A stretch of DNA of 25,210 bases from a virus, in the IMG/VR virus record IMGVR_UViG_3300009176_000876, positions 1-25,210 of that record, one strand, 5' to 3'. Position numbers and translations under genes: made by a program. A model generated the notes under the pieces. The model worked only from the letters and a program-made list of their open reading frames with translations, was not told the DNA's origin and did no database searches. Of this stretch, positions 6,294-15,600 are shown piece by piece (the stretch's first letter is position 1; each line of letters begins with the position of its first letter).

Positions 6294-6674
6294 ATGGAAG
6301 AGATGCACGCAACGCTGACGCGGGAGATCCACTCAGCGGAGGCCGAGGACCGACCCGTCGCCCAGATCCGCGTCACGCCGGATGCGATCCAGGGGTCAGT
6401 GACGACGGCCCCAATGACGCCCGAGCGCGCTCGCGTCCTCGGTCGGCTCTTGGCAATGCCAACCGTTCCGCCGTGGCCGGGCGGGATCCGAGGACTCGGG
6501 TCGTCCACCGACGAGGTGGTTGCCTTCGGCGACCCGAGTAACGAGCGGCTGCTTGAAATCCTCGTTCACCCCGACGACTGGCGGCAACTGCTCGCCGAGG
6601 TCGACAACCTCTGGATGCTCGACATGGGCGGTCCGATCAAACGAGTCGCCGGAGTGCCGGTCTCAGGGACTTAG
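6294..6674 (+). CDS. Hypothetical protein (126 residues), lone plus-strand gene in lysis block
   Basis: The ATG at 6294 is chosen because GGAGGGG precedes it at proper spacing and the promoter lies after all earlier in-frame starts. The product begins MEEMHATLTREIHSAEAE and is acidic and soluble, with no signal, membrane span or Cys. A central Pro/Gly stretch (PTVPPWPGGIRGLG) separates two mixed alpha/beta halves; the second contains HPDDWRQLLAEVDNLWMLD. I do not recognise it. It is transcribed opposite to the lysis genes on either side and has its own promoter and terminator, the layout of a moron, possibly expressed in lysogens. Confidence 0.65.
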   Translation: MEEMHATLTREIHSAEAEDRPVAQIRVTPDAIQGSVTTAPMTPERARVLGRLLAMPTVPPWPGGIRGLGSSTDEVVAFGDPSNERLLEILVHPDDWRQLLAEVDNLWMLDMGGPIKRVAGVPVSGT

Positions 6675-6710
6675 CGGGCCAGCTTCCCCGCTACGCCCGC
6701 TCTGCGCAAC

Positions 6711-6729
6711 GGCCCGCTTCTGGCGGGTC
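6711..6729. terminator. Hairpin between convergent genes
   Basis: GGCCCGC (6711-6717) pairs with GCGGGTC (6723-6729), one G-U, around TTCTG. It lies between the stops of the plus gene (6674) and the minus gene (6737), so it can serve both. GCGGGCC at 6674-6680 could pair with the same left arm. No long T run is present. Confidence 0.45.
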
Positions 6730-6736
6730 GTCTGCG

Positions 6737-7486
6737 TTAAGGAGTCGGGCAGTGCCCAAGCAGCTGGCAGCCGGTGTCCTGCACGCCGCCAACCACTTCG
6801 TTCGCTGCTCCGTTCACACCGGAGACGACTTCTGAGGCAGCACCTTTCACGCCTTCCAATGCTGGGACGAGTGGACCGGTCGGTTCAGGTCGAGCCCCCT
6901 CCCCACCCTGCGGCTGTTCCTGTTCGGGCTGGGTAGCCGTGGGCGACGACGACGTTTCGGGCGCGCTGTCCGGCGCCGAGCCACCTTCGCTGCCACCTGG
7001 TGCCGGCGCCGCCCCTCCCCCGCTGCCGTGGTGCTGAGGCTGATGGGTGGATCCGTCGCCGTGGCGTGGGCCGAGCGCTTCGCTACCGCGGGTTGACGGA
7101 GAGGTCGCGCCGCCGCCCGCCGCTCGGGTCGGGCCGTGTTCCAAGTTTTGGACGGACTTGGAGTTGCCTTGGACTTCGCGCCGTTGAGCCACCCCGCACT
7201 TCGTCAGCCGCAGCAGCCGCTCATTCCGGTCGACCTTGCGGAAGGGGACGCAGGCATCCTGGACCGACTGCTGTTCGTCGGATTCCCGCTTGATCCGCTG
7301 GCATTCCTTGCCGTCTGGATTCACGGCACAGGCGGAGCGGGTGATGATCGAGCGCGTTTCCTCGCCCCGCAGGGCAACCCCGACGACCGCCACCGTGGCG
7401 AACGCTCCCAGCCCCAACGAAACCAACATCACGGTCATTGGGTTGGCTTCCATCCAGAGGTAGCCGCGGTTCAAGATCTGCTTCAC
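6737..7486 (-). CDS. Membrane-anchored low-complexity protein in the lysis block
   Basis: The product is 249 residues from GTG 7486, whose bases overlap the upstream TGA (GTGA) and which follows CGAAAGG. One membrane span lies at about residues 18-40 (TVMLVSLGLGAFATVAVVGV). After it come a Cys-containing region (SACAVNPDGKEC, DACVPF, LTKCGV) and a long Gly/Ser/Pro/Glu-rich segment (about 115-205). A short tail has two imperfect repeats (VKGAASEVVSGVNGA, ANEVVGGVQDTG) and ends CQLLGHCPTP. The shape, an anchor plus an extended periplasm- or wall-spanning region, would suit a spanin-like or wall-crossing lysis factor, but no family is recognised. Paired Cys residues suggest an oxidising location. 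Confidence 0.6.
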   Translation of the reverse strand: MKQILNRGYLWMEANPMTVMLVSLGLGAFATVAVVGVALRGEETRSIITRSACAVNPDGKECQRIKRESDEQQSVQDACVPFRKVDRNERLLRLTKCGVAQRREVQGNSKSVQNLEHGPTRAAGGGATSPSTRGSEALGPRHGDGSTHQPQHHGSGGGAAPAPGGSEGGSAPDSAPETSSSPTATQPEQEQPQGGEGARPEPTGPLVPALEGVKGAASEVVSGVNGAANEVVGGVQDTGCQLLGHCPTP

Positions 7487-7566
7487 GTCCAGAACCTTTC
7501 GATCGCGATGCAGAGACCGAGCAGGGTGAGAGCAGCGGTCATCGGCTGTTCCTCGAGCAGCCTCAT
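7483..7566 (-). CDS. 27-residue membrane microprotein
   Basis: ATG 7566 overlaps the TGA of the 64-residue gene (ATGA), and its own TGA overlaps the GTG of the 249-residue gene (GTGA). The product starts MRLLEEQPMTAALTLLG and continues LCIAIERFWT, one short hydrophobic helix with charged ends. Perfect nesting between two membrane-protein genes argues that it is translated by coupling. It may modulate the holin. Size alone prevents a homology-based claim. Confidence 0.5.
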   Translation of the reverse strand: MRLLEEQPMTAALTLLGLCIAIERFWT

Positions 7567-7757
7567 CGGAAGGGGAAGTTCCTGTCGATCGTCTGACCCG
7601 CCCAGAAGAGCGCCAGTACGACGAGTGCCCCCAGTAGCCCCGGCTCGATCGAGCCCGACTTCAGCTGGCTCTGCACCGCCAGGGCCAGCAGCACGACGGT
7701 GATCAGCACCGCCAGCCAGGGCCGCGGCTTGCGTTCGGGCTCTTGCGCGTGCGTCAA
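7563..7757 (-). CDS. Small two-span membrane protein, second holin-like candidate
   Basis: The product is 64 residues from TTG 7757, with GAGAGGGG eight bases before. Two hydrophobic segments are visible: about residues 14-29 (WLAVLITVVLLALAVQ) and 41-54 (LLGALVVLALFWAG). A polar start (THAQEPERKPR) and a basic end (DRNFPFR) flank them. It heads a three-gene overlapping unit of membrane proteins. Actinophages often encode two or more small membrane proteins next to the endolysin that act as holin and partner. Which of this gene and the one at 4969-5202 is the pore former cannot be told from sequence. Confidence 0.6.
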   Translation of the reverse strand: MTHAQEPERKPRPWLAVLITVVLLALAVQSQLKSGSIEPGLLGALVVLALFWAGQTIDRNFPFR

Positions 7758-7812
7758 TCAACTGGCCCCTCTCAGTGGTCACGGAGCGGACTAAATTCGG
7801 ATGCTGAACCCG

Positions 7813-7839
7813 GCTGTAGCGCTCGGGATCGGTTACGGT
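7813..7839. promoter_or_regulatory. Divergent promoter pair between membrane-gene unit and lipoprotein gene
   Basis: Plus strand: TACGGT at 7834-7839, about 36 bases before the lipoprotein start. Minus strand: GCGCTACAG at 7814-7822, part of the motif seen at 1968 and 6245, though its hexamer TACAGC lacks the final T. Functional assignment is inferred. Confidence 0.35.
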
Positions 7840-7874
7840 GCTCGCGCTTCTGGAACTAGAGAAGGGGAGAGCGT

Positions 7875-8126
7875 TTGCGCCGTCAGAAACCGATGTTGTT
7901 CGTCCTCACTGTCATCGTCGCGGGCTCGCTTGCGACGCCGCTACTCGGTTGTGGGGGCAGCGGCAACCCGACCATTGAAAAGGCGAATGCGAAGGCCCAC
8001 GGCGAGTACGAAGTTTGCATGGAACAGGCTGAAGAAATCGCGAATCAGCAAGGTGCCGACGCAGGCAGCGAACACATGGATCAGTGCGTCAACAATCTCT
8101 CTCACGAAACTTACGTCGAAGAATGA
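7875..8126 (+). CDS. Small lipoprotein
   Basis: The product is 83 residues from TTG 7875, with GAAGGGGAG a few bases upstream. The N-terminus MRRQKPMLFVLTVIVAG continues SLATPLLGC: basic n-region, hydrophobic core and a lipobox with Cys24 as the lipidated residue. The mature part is acidic and helical (ANAKAHGEYEVCMEQAEEIA) with two further Cys that could pair. It belongs to a plus-strand cassette with the repeat protein at 8218. Phage lipoproteins carried this way often block superinfection at the cell surface. That function is plausible here but not shown. Confidence 0.7.
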   Translation: MRRQKPMLFVLTVIVAGSLATPLLGCGGSGNPTIEKANAKAHGEYEVCMEQAEEIANQQGADAGSEHMDQCVNNLSHETYVEE

Positions 8127-8138
8127 CCCCGAACGCGC

Positions 8139-8206
8139 TACGCTCCCCTGACCATAAAGACGCCCCGGCAGCGATGGAAGCGCCACCGGGGCTCGCACCA
8201 GAGAGG
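8139..8206 (+). promoter_or_regulatory. Leader of the repeat-protein gene: possible -10, stem-loop, ribosome site
   Basis: TACGCT (8139-8144) may be a weak -10. GCCCCGG (8162-8168) pairs with CCGGGGC (8186-8192) in a 7-bp stem with a 17-base loop. GAGAGG (8201-8206) precedes the ATG at 8218. The stem may end the lipoprotein transcript or form a leader structure. Confidence 0.4.
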
Positions 8207-8217
8207 ATGAGTCCCTG

Positions 8218-9006
8218 ATGCAAGCCAAGACTAATCGTCGCCCTCGGCGGCTCCCGAGCTACTCCGCAGTCACCTCGACGCTCGCCCTGATCTTTGCCCT
8301 CGCTGCGTTCTGCGTAGGCGGGGCAATGGCTACTGGAGTACTCGTCACCTCGAAGCAGATCAAGAACGGATCGATCCTCACGCAGGACATCCACAAGAAC
8401 GCGGTCACTGACAAGAGCATCGGCAGCAACGCCGTCACGTCCACGGACATCAAGAACGATGCGGTGGGAGCCGAAGACATCGGTGCCGGCCAGGTCGACT
8501 CAGAAGCGATCGGCACGGGCCAGGTTTCAAGTTCCGACATCGGCAACGGTCAGGTGACGCCGCAGGATGTGACGATGCCTGGCCCCGAGCAGATCAAAGA
8601 CTCGGACGTGGCGAAACTCGCCCCCGCTTCGCTTGCCTTTCAGAGGCTAGATGAGGTTGGCTCCTATACCAAGGAAGACCCCGACTCAGCCCTACAGGTC
8701 GAATGGACCGGGTCGGTCGATGGCCATAATGAGGGCGAAGCTTCTGGGTGTGTTTTTCAGCTTCGTGTCGATGGGCAGCCGCCACAGGGCGGTGGCGGCG
8801 AAGTCTTCGGGCTCGGGGTCGTCAGCATCGCTGACTCCGCGCTCTTCTCCGGCTTGGGCTCGGGTCCGCATGCCATCGAAATCTGGGCACGTCTGGCCCA
8901 GTTTGAACCCACTCCGATGGGTGGCCCGAATGCCAATAGCTGCACCGTGGGGCCGGCCGCCGCGGGAATTAGCCAAACGATCGTCGTCAGCGAGCTGGTG
9001 ATCTAA
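8218..9006 (+). CDS. Membrane-anchored surface protein with five-residue I/V repeat domain
   Basis: The product is 262 residues. A basic start (KTNRRPRRLPSY) and a hydrophobic segment at about 17-40 (STLALIFALAAFCVGGAMAT) give an uncleaved anchor or signal. Residues 46-118 repeat every five residues with Ile or Val central (KQIKN, GSILT, QDIHK, NAVTD, KSIGS, NAVTS, TDIKN). After a linker, residues about 145-262 form a beta-rich domain with two Cys. I recall repeats of this 'DIxNGxV' style as common in Thermoleophilia proteins, so this is probably a host-derived or host-adapted surface protein. Its TAA shares bases with the TAG of the convergent tail gene. Role unknown; a lysogenic-conversion gene is likely. 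Confidence 0.65.
   Translation: MQAKTNRRPRRLPSYSAVTSTLALIFALAAFCVGGAMATGVLVTSKQIKNGSILTQDIHKNAVTDKSIGSNAVTSTDIKNDAVGAEDIGAGQVDSEAIGTGQVSSSDIGNGQVTPQDVTMPGPEQIKDSDVAKLAPASLAFQRLDEVGSYTKEDPDSALQVEWTGSVDGHNEGEASGCVFQLRVDGQPPQGGGGEVFGLGVVSIADSALFSGLGSGPHAIEIWARLAQFEPTPMGGPNANSCTVGPAAAGISQTIVVSELVI
8353..8571 (+). repeat. Pentapeptide-like tandem repeat (about 14 units)
   Basis: Codes residues 46-118 of the surface protein. Each five-residue unit has Ile or Val in the middle, and pairs of units make a ten-residue (30-base) pattern such as SDIGNGQVTP. The regular hydrophobic centre suggests a beta-solenoid. Confidence 0.7.
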
Positions 9007-10634
9007 GGGAGGTTCGCGGCTTCCCGCCCATTCGCCGCCCGGGCCATGTATGCCGAGAGCAACTGGTAGCCGTTGTCAACTGAGATTTGAAGCGTTTTGC
9101 CATCCTGGTCCCAGTTGGTCTGGGTTATGAGGCGAGGCGCATCGTTGGGGTGGTTGACGAGGGCGATCGTTTCGCTTGAGCGAGGCTTCCAACCCTGGTG
9201 CCAGTGGCCCTCAGCATCGCGGATGTAGCCCCCCGCGATGCTGATCGTGCCCGGCGCCTTTGGTCGGTTGTACTCAGCCAGGTAGGCACGCCCAATCTGA
9301 AGGGCTTCGCCGAGGTTGCAGGGGAATGGCGCGGTGTATTCCGCCCATAGGTCGACGCCGTGCCGGTTCGCAGGATTGCCTTCAGCTTCGTCGCGGAGTT
9401 CGGCGAAGTCGCTCGGGTAGAGCGTCTGCGTCCGACCACTGAAGTCGGTGAAGGTGACTTCCACCCCGTTGGCGAAGGACTCGATCGAGTCGCCCTGGAG
9501 GGGCGTGAAGCGGACTCCCGGATCATCGGTGCGGACGATCCAATCGGCTTTGGTCAAATCAGCCGGGTAGTAGAGGAATTTCTTTTCCTCATAGACGGCG
9601 GTCTCGAGGAGGTCGAAGTCGTTCAGGGTTTTGATCGCGTCGTCCGGCTTCACGCCCTTGAAATTGGCCTGGCCAATGGGGTAGCTCGTCGGGTTCCCCG
9701 CCCACGTAAGGGGCGTAAAACGATTGATGATGTCCGCGAGCATGTCCGATGCGAAGAACCCTTCTTCACCGGCCGGTCCCTGCTTAGTCAAGCCATGGCG
9801 CCCAAAGATGCGGGGATTTAAGGCTCCGTGGGCAATGTTGTAATCCCCGATACTGGGCCCTAGGTAGGCGTCCTGAAGCAGGGCGTACTTGTAGCCAGCG
9901 CCGTTTGCGACTGCCGCGAGGTTTGCAACCGCTTCTTGATGGCTCGGCGTCGAGGCAACAACCGAGCTGGTTACATCATCGGGCGAGAGGAAGCCGCACT
10001 CGGCCCAGTTCGTGTCTGGGCTGCCGCCGCTGAGCGTAGCCACGTCAAAACGAAGTTCCCCGATGTCAACTCCGCCGCCCCAATACCACGCCTCCTGCAA
10101 CTCGATATAGGAGGCTTCGAAGTGGTTGAAGGTAAAGACGATCCCGGGCGCGGTTGCGCCAGCCCCGCGCCACCCGTTGATGTCGGGTTCGGCCACAAAC
10201 CGATACCCAGCGGGGATGACCTGAGCCCGCCTAGCGGTTGAGGGGCCACCCCAGTTCGCAAGGGACCGATCAACGTAGATCTCGGAGAATTTTCTAAATC
10301 GCGTCGCCGCATACCAGCCGACCAAGGTCACCAGGAACTGCTGCACTGGATCGTTAGTTCGGCCGAAATCGTGGTTTAGCCCCTCGTAGGCAACTGACCC
10401 GTCCTTGCCAACGAAGCGATGCGTGTCGATGAGGCCGAGATCCTCGTAATCGCGCATCGTTTCTCGGGTCAGTTTGAAGCTCCCTGGGCCGCATCCTTCC
10501 CCGCGCTGGGTCGAGTGGCTGATCGACTGCGGCCGTTTCGATGCCCTCCGAGAGGTCGCATCGAGCCTATAGAGGGTGCCGTCCGCCGTCTCCACCTCGA
10601 CGTCGAGCTCCAGGGGGGGTTTCGTATCGGCCAT
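9003..10634 (-). CDS. Tail-tip/baseplate-hub-like minor tail protein
   Basis: The product is 543 residues from ATG 10634, which overlaps the stop of the preceding gene by one base (ATGA). No signal or membrane span is present. The N-terminus (LELDVEVETADGTLYRLDAT) and following beta-rich part resemble the first ring-forming domain of siphovirus tail hubs. Position supports this: two genes after the tape measure, where hub and receptor-binding proteins lie. The C-terminal part ends with LAYLAEYNRP-like and GYIRDAEGHW segments. I do not recognise a peptidase or lectin motif. It is the last gene of the tail operon, and its stop codon touches that of the convergent surface-protein gene, with no terminator between. 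Exact family is unsure. Confidence 0.6.
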   Translation of the reverse strand: MADTKPPLELDVEVETADGTLYRLDATSRRASKRPQSISHSTQRGEGCGPGSFKLTRETMRDYEDLGLIDTHRFVGKDGSVAYEGLNHDFGRTNDPVQQFLVTLVGWYAATRFRKFSEIYVDRSLANWGGPSTARRAQVIPAGYRFVAEPDINGWRGAGATAPGIVFTFNHFEASYIELQEAWYWGGGVDIGELRFDVATLSGGSPDTNWAECGFLSPDDVTSSVVASTPSHQEAVANLAAVANGAGYKYALLQDAYLGPSIGDYNIAHGALNPRIFGRHGLTKQGPAGEEGFFASDMLADIINRFTPLTWAGNPTSYPIGQANFKGVKPDDAIKTLNDFDLLETAVYEEKKFLYYPADLTKADWIVRTDDPGVRFTPLQGDSIESFANGVEVTFTDFSGRTQTLYPSDFAELRDEAEGNPANRHGVDLWAEYTAPFPCNLGEALQIGRAYLAEYNRPKAPGTISIAGGYIRDAEGHWHQGWKPRSSETIALVNHPNDAPRLITQTNWDQDGKTLQISVDNGYQLLSAYMARAANGREAANLP

Positions 10635-12664
10635 CAGCGTGGGGCCAGAAACCGTTCGGCAACCTTGACTTCGACTTCCTGGTTGTTCGTCACGCTGGAA
10701 TCAGCCTCAAGGTCAACATCGTTGGGGCGCGTCTTCACAACAAGACGACCGATCCGCCCGGAGTCGCCCGCGGTGGGTATCAGTAGTCGAGCCCCTCGGT
10801 AGCTTGGGGGCGGTCCGTAGTACGTGCCGCTCGCGTCCTGACGCTGAAGGGGATCGTCGACATCGGCCCTGAGTTCCGCTTTCCTGCCCGAGTAAAGGAC
10901 CCGCCCCGCTTCGATGCCGGCGTTGAGGACGAAACTTGACGCACTGCGGGTACATGCCGTTGCCGAAGTCCACGCGTCATAGATTCCGGCTCTGCCCGAC
11001 ACAAGGGTGCCGCCCGTCGCCAGATCCACATCCTGTCCATAGATGGAATTGCCGAGGGCAGATCCAGGAGTAAATGCCCAACCCTGGAACGTCCCGTCTG
11101 CGGCCGCGGTAAGTCGTACAGTGACGCCGCTAGATAGGGCGGGAGACGGAGCGACAATTCGACCAGAAGCACCGATAGAAGACACCGTTCCTGCGACCCG
11201 TTTGAATATCCGCAAGAAGGGGAAAACGCCCGAGTCTGCGGACTCGTAGGTCAGCGCAGCGATCAACCAGTTTTCTACGTTCACATATCTGGCCAGGACC
11301 CCCAGGCGAATTTTTCCTTCGAGTAGGAGGCTGGACTTAAACGTAGCCTGAATTTGCATGGTGCTATATGAGCTAGCCCCAGCTAGTGCGAAGCAACCAG
11401 AGTTCGGGTCTGCATCACTGACGGTGGTCCTCTGCATCCGGCGTTCGCTGGAATTGAATACAAAGCCATTTGCACCGGTTTTGCCAGTCTCAGACCATGA
11501 GCCGCCAAGATTGAGTGCTTGGCCTTCAATGTTTCCGGTCTTCCCTTCGCAGAGATCGAAGGCGAGTAACTGTGCCGCAGCAGTTGAACTGGTGCCGCGG
11601 CCCTTGCCCCACCCCGCGCCGGTCGGGATCAACTCGATGTAGTTGATCTCTGGTTCGGAGGAGCCTTCCGTGGTGAAGGCTTCGATCCAAGCGATTCCCC
11701 GCTGCGTTCCCGCAACGACTTCCTCAAAGGTGAATTCGCCGAGGTCGATCTCTGCGAATCCGTTAATTACAGGCGGCGCGACTGCGGAAAGCGTCTTCAG
11801 CGGGCCGTCACCGGTGCGGTAGGCGAGCTGGTAGCGGACGACGGTACTGGTCACATAGACTCGGGCCTTCATTCGGTAGGAGCCGAGGAGCGACAGATTG
11901 CCCGTATTGCAGAGCGGCGTCGGCGTCGTGAGGGCGGTGCCTTTTATGACTTTTTCTGAGGCGTAGGCCCCCGACCGCGTTTTCACCGCGCCCGTTGAGC
12001 CGGTGACGCTGAGGCTCGCCGCGGTGATCAGGCAGGCACCGCTGTTCTGATCCAGCCCCCACTCCAGGTGTCGGCGATCCTTGGTCGCTTTGTCGGTGAG
12101 GACCATGCGTCCCTCCGCCGGCACATCGCCACCCACTTCTTTCAGTTCGACTTGCTGAAGCGGAGTTGCATCGGCGACCGGGCCGAGTATGGGTCGCTCA
12201 GGCGTATAGCCGAAAGGTCGACAGGTGATCTTCACGGGGACGAGCGGCGCATTGAGGAACCAGCCAGCCTGGTCACCAGCGATCGCGACAGGCAGATCAA
12301 TCAGTTCGCCGAGTAGCGCGTACCACGTATAGGTCCTCGAGCTGTTCGCCGGCGTCCAGACCAATGGAATTCCGCCTTTGTCGCGCAGCGTCGACGCCTT
12401 TTGGAGCTTGGCCTGGATTGCCCCGAAGGCCGCCAAAGCCCCATCCATGGCGGCGTGCGGTGCGACCCGAATCGAGAAGGCAAATTCCGCGTTGGTGTAG
12501 TTGGGCTCGTAGGCGAGCGCAGCCCCGTCGGCATCGGGGTTGTCGACCCACTGTGGAACCTTTTTGGCTGGAGTGAAGGCGAAGGTGCCATCGACGATTT
12601 CGAAGTTCGTCCCATCGTTCAGTGCCAGCCCGTCCAGGACGATCTGCTCGAATTCCGATGGCAT
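10634..12664 (-). CDS. Distal-tail-like minor tail protein with carbohydrate-binding-like C-terminus
   Basis: The product is 676 residues from ATG 12664, overlapping the tape-measure TGA by one base. Residues 1-150 (FEQIVLDGLALNDGTNFEIV to VKITCRPFGY) have the layout of distal tail (Dit-like) proteins that join the tail tube to the tip. The larger C-terminal part (about 170-660) is beta-rich with jelly-roll-like blocks, for example SYRMKARVYVTSTVVRYQLA and GKIRLGVLARYVNVENWLIA. These resemble laminin-G/lectin folds used for surface sugars. It is directly downstream of the tape measure, as expected for Dit. Domain names are by resemblance, not search. A role in host attachment is inferred. Confidence 0.65.
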   Translation of the reverse strand: MPSEFEQIVLDGLALNDGTNFEIVDGTFAFTPAKKVPQWVDNPDADGAALAYEPNYTNAEFAFSIRVAPHAAMDGALAAFGAIQAKLQKASTLRDKGGIPLVWTPANSSRTYTWYALLGELIDLPVAIAGDQAGWFLNAPLVPVKITCRPFGYTPERPILGPVADATPLQQVELKEVGGDVPAEGRMVLTDKATKDRRHLEWGLDQNSGACLITAASLSVTGSTGAVKTRSGAYASEKVIKGTALTTPTPLCNTGNLSLLGSYRMKARVYVTSTVVRYQLAYRTGDGPLKTLSAVAPPVINGFAEIDLGEFTFEEVVAGTQRGIAWIEAFTTEGSSEPEINYIELIPTGAGWGKGRGTSSTAAAQLLAFDLCEGKTGNIEGQALNLGGSWSETGKTGANGFVFNSSERRMQRTTVSDADPNSGCFALAGASSYSTMQIQATFKSSLLLEGKIRLGVLARYVNVENWLIAALTYESADSGVFPFLRIFKRVAGTVSSIGASGRIVAPSPALSSGVTVRLTAAADGTFQGWAFTPGSALGNSIYGQDVDLATGGTLVSGRAGIYDAWTSATACTRSASSFVLNAGIEAGRVLYSGRKAELRADVDDPLQRQDASGTYYGPPPSYRGARLLIPTAGDSGRIGRLVVKTRPNDVDLEADSSVTNNQEVEVKVAERFLAPR

Positions 12665-15600
12665 CAGGCGGTCCCCACCTTTCCGATCCCAGTAGCCAGC
12701 CCGGCCCGGTACACGCTCGGCCCGAGCTTGCCTTCAACTACTTCCGCAAGTGCCCTGAGCGCTTCCCTTGCGGTGATCGACTGGCTCGATCGTTCAACTT
12801 CCTGCTGTTCCTTCAGCGTCTTGTTCAATTCCTGGAGCGTCGTCTGCAGTTCGCTCTGGGACTGTTCGACGCCTTCAAGGGAGTCACGCAGCCCTTTGAC
12901 TTTGTGCGCCGCTTCGATGTCATCGCGGGGATCAGGAGTCGCAAGGGCTTCCTGGAGTTCCTGTTCGGCGATTGCGAGAAGCTGGTGCAGGGCTGCTAGA
13001 TCATCAGCCTTACCAGCGGTGAGTTCGGCGAGGGCCAGTTCCCGGTTCGCCCAGTCTTCGGCGGTCGGGGTTGCGTCCCTCAGAGCTTGGGCGGCTGCGG
13101 TCAGATTGCGGGTAGCTTCGGCGATCTCCTTGGGGTCGCCAGACTTTTCGGCACGCTCTAGTTCCTTCTTCGCCAGATCTTCCAGGTGCTGCAGTGCTTT
13201 GAGATCGTCTTCTTTGCCCGGCGTCGCTTCGGCGCGGGCCATCTCCAGATCGGCTGCCGCTGCCTCGGGATTTTCGGATTCTTCGTTCAGGCCTTTACGG
13301 GTTGACCGAACCCCGGAGAGGCTGCCCTGCACTGAGCCGAGTTCTTCTCGGAGGTGAGTGGCTTTGCCAAGGAGACGTTTCTGCTCAGCCGGACTGCGAA
13401 CGACCTTCAGCTTCTCTTCAACCTGGGTGAGCTTGCGCTTCAGCTCTTTCTGGCGCGCGACAAAGAGCATTTCCTGGTAGTTCAGGACGGCTTCGTCGTC
13501 AGCTTTCGTCGTCGTGTCTTCCGCTTGGGAAAGGGCGAGTTCGGAGACGCCAACTTTGCCTCCGTAGCCGATGCCGGGAGCGCGCAGCAGTTTCTTGACC
13601 GTCGGCGCTAGACCTCGGGCTGCCGGCGGCAGAGCAGTCGGCTTCAGCGGCGGCGCCCAGATCGCCTTGCCCGACTCGATCTTGGCGGCCTTGATTGCCT
13701 GCCGACGTTCTTCGCGGCGGTCTTTTACGGACTGGCCGGCGGTTCCTTTCCCCCGCTTCGACCCGAGGCTCTTGACGGCATCGGCCACGGTATGGCCCAT
13801 CCATTCGACCTTCGCCGGCGTATCGGTGATCCCTAGCGGCGCGCCGATCTTGCGGAGCCCTGCTTCCGTGAAGTCGATCGATCGGCCGGTCCAGGACGCG
13901 GGGCCCCAGTCGATGTGCTGGAGGAGACCAGATGCACCCCCGACCGTCGCCCAAAACCAATCCCCGAGCGTTGAGTCGTCTCGGATAGCAAAGCCCGGAT
14001 CTTCATCGGTGTGGCTTCCGTCGGCCGTCGCGTTGCCAGTGCCGCCCTCATAGGACGCCTTGCCAGAGACGACAAGGCCGCCCGACTGGAAACCTCTCTT
14101 CTGTTTCTGTCCCCTCCCCCGTCGACCCGTATTTGCTCGGGCCATTGCCTGCTCCGAGAAATCGGCATGGCGGATCGTGAAGCCCGGGCGAAACGTGTAG
14201 CCATTGATCCACCCGAAGCCACCTCCGGGATTCTCGCTCGACGTGCCGATCGCGCCTTTCCCGTCAACGACGGCGTAGACGTGCTCGGAGTTCGCCAGCA
14301 CCGAGACATCGCCCTTACCGGGTAGTCCCCAATTCGTAAAGCCCCCGGAGACCATCGGTGGGAAATTCCAGCCCGCGCCGTCGAAGAGCTCGGAGATACC
14401 GCCGCTGCAGTCCCAGGGGCCGCTGGTGGATGCCGTGGCTCCGTGGCCGCCACCCCAGAGGTATGGCTGGTGCAGCGCGTCCATCCGGCTGCCGTTGGCG
14501 ATGACGCGCGCCTTGCCGTTGTGCTGGTTGTAGTAGCGGGTCGCTGCTTTGAAGACCTGATGGATCGCGTGCTGGCCGGCTCCGTGTAGGGGTTCGGTGC
14601 CACCTAGCTGTGGTTCGGCGCCAAGGGGACCGCCCTTCTGGAACCGCGGGGCCATCGAGAAGTTGAGGCTGTCCAGCGTCGAGGTCCCAATTGCCCTGAC
14701 GGCGTTGCGATTCAGGACGTACTCGCCCTTCTCGAGCATCGCCGGCACCGAGTCACCCGAAGGGGCTCCGAGGTCGATCGTGCCGCCGCGCTGTTTCTTG
14801 GCGAAGGCGACTTCCTTCACGCCGAGGGAGGAGAGAGTGTTGTTCAGCCGGGTAATGACGTCGGCCATCGAGCGCGACGTGACGTGGTCGAAGGAGGCGA
14901 CGTCACCTTTGGCTCGACCGCTCTGCGTGTGGAAGACATCGGTGAAATGCCCAAAGGCTTGTTCGGCACGCTGGGTCGCGGTCTGCGTCGCGTGCCCAAG
15001 GCTTGGCATCTGGTTGACCAGACCGCGGAAGTGCTTGCCGAATGCGGCCTGCGTATCGCTCATCCGTTCCAGCGAGCGGGCGAACTTCGGCCCTGACTTC
15101 GTCGCCGCTTCTTCGATCAGGTCATTGAGGTGCTTTTTCGAGCCGCTAAGTTCGCGTTCCTTGCCCACCAGCCTTTCGAGAAGCTGGTAGTTGTTCTTTT
15201 CTTGCCCGTACTGCTTCTGAAGATGGGTGACCATCCGCTGAAGGCCGGGAATCCGCTGCTTCTCCGAGGCGACCGCTTCAACGGTTCGGTGCTGATAGAG
15301 GCGAAGTTCATTGCCAGCGAGCTTGTGTGCGTCCTTAGCTTCCTTGGCGGTCTCGGCGTCCTTGTGCTGGGCGCGCGCAAGACGGAGCTCCGCTTCATTG
15401 GCCTGCTGAGAGGCCGGCCCGAATTTGCGGATCGCCGAATTCAGTTCCTCATGCGCCCGCTTTACAGCCTGAGTCGAGCGCTGGTGCCGATGGTTGGCCT
15501 GCGAGAGGGCGTCCTGTGCGTTGCCTAGCCCGCGGGCAGCATCCGCCTGCCGCTTGAATGCGTCGGCAGCATGGGCCGCCATGTCCCGGAGGGACTTCTG

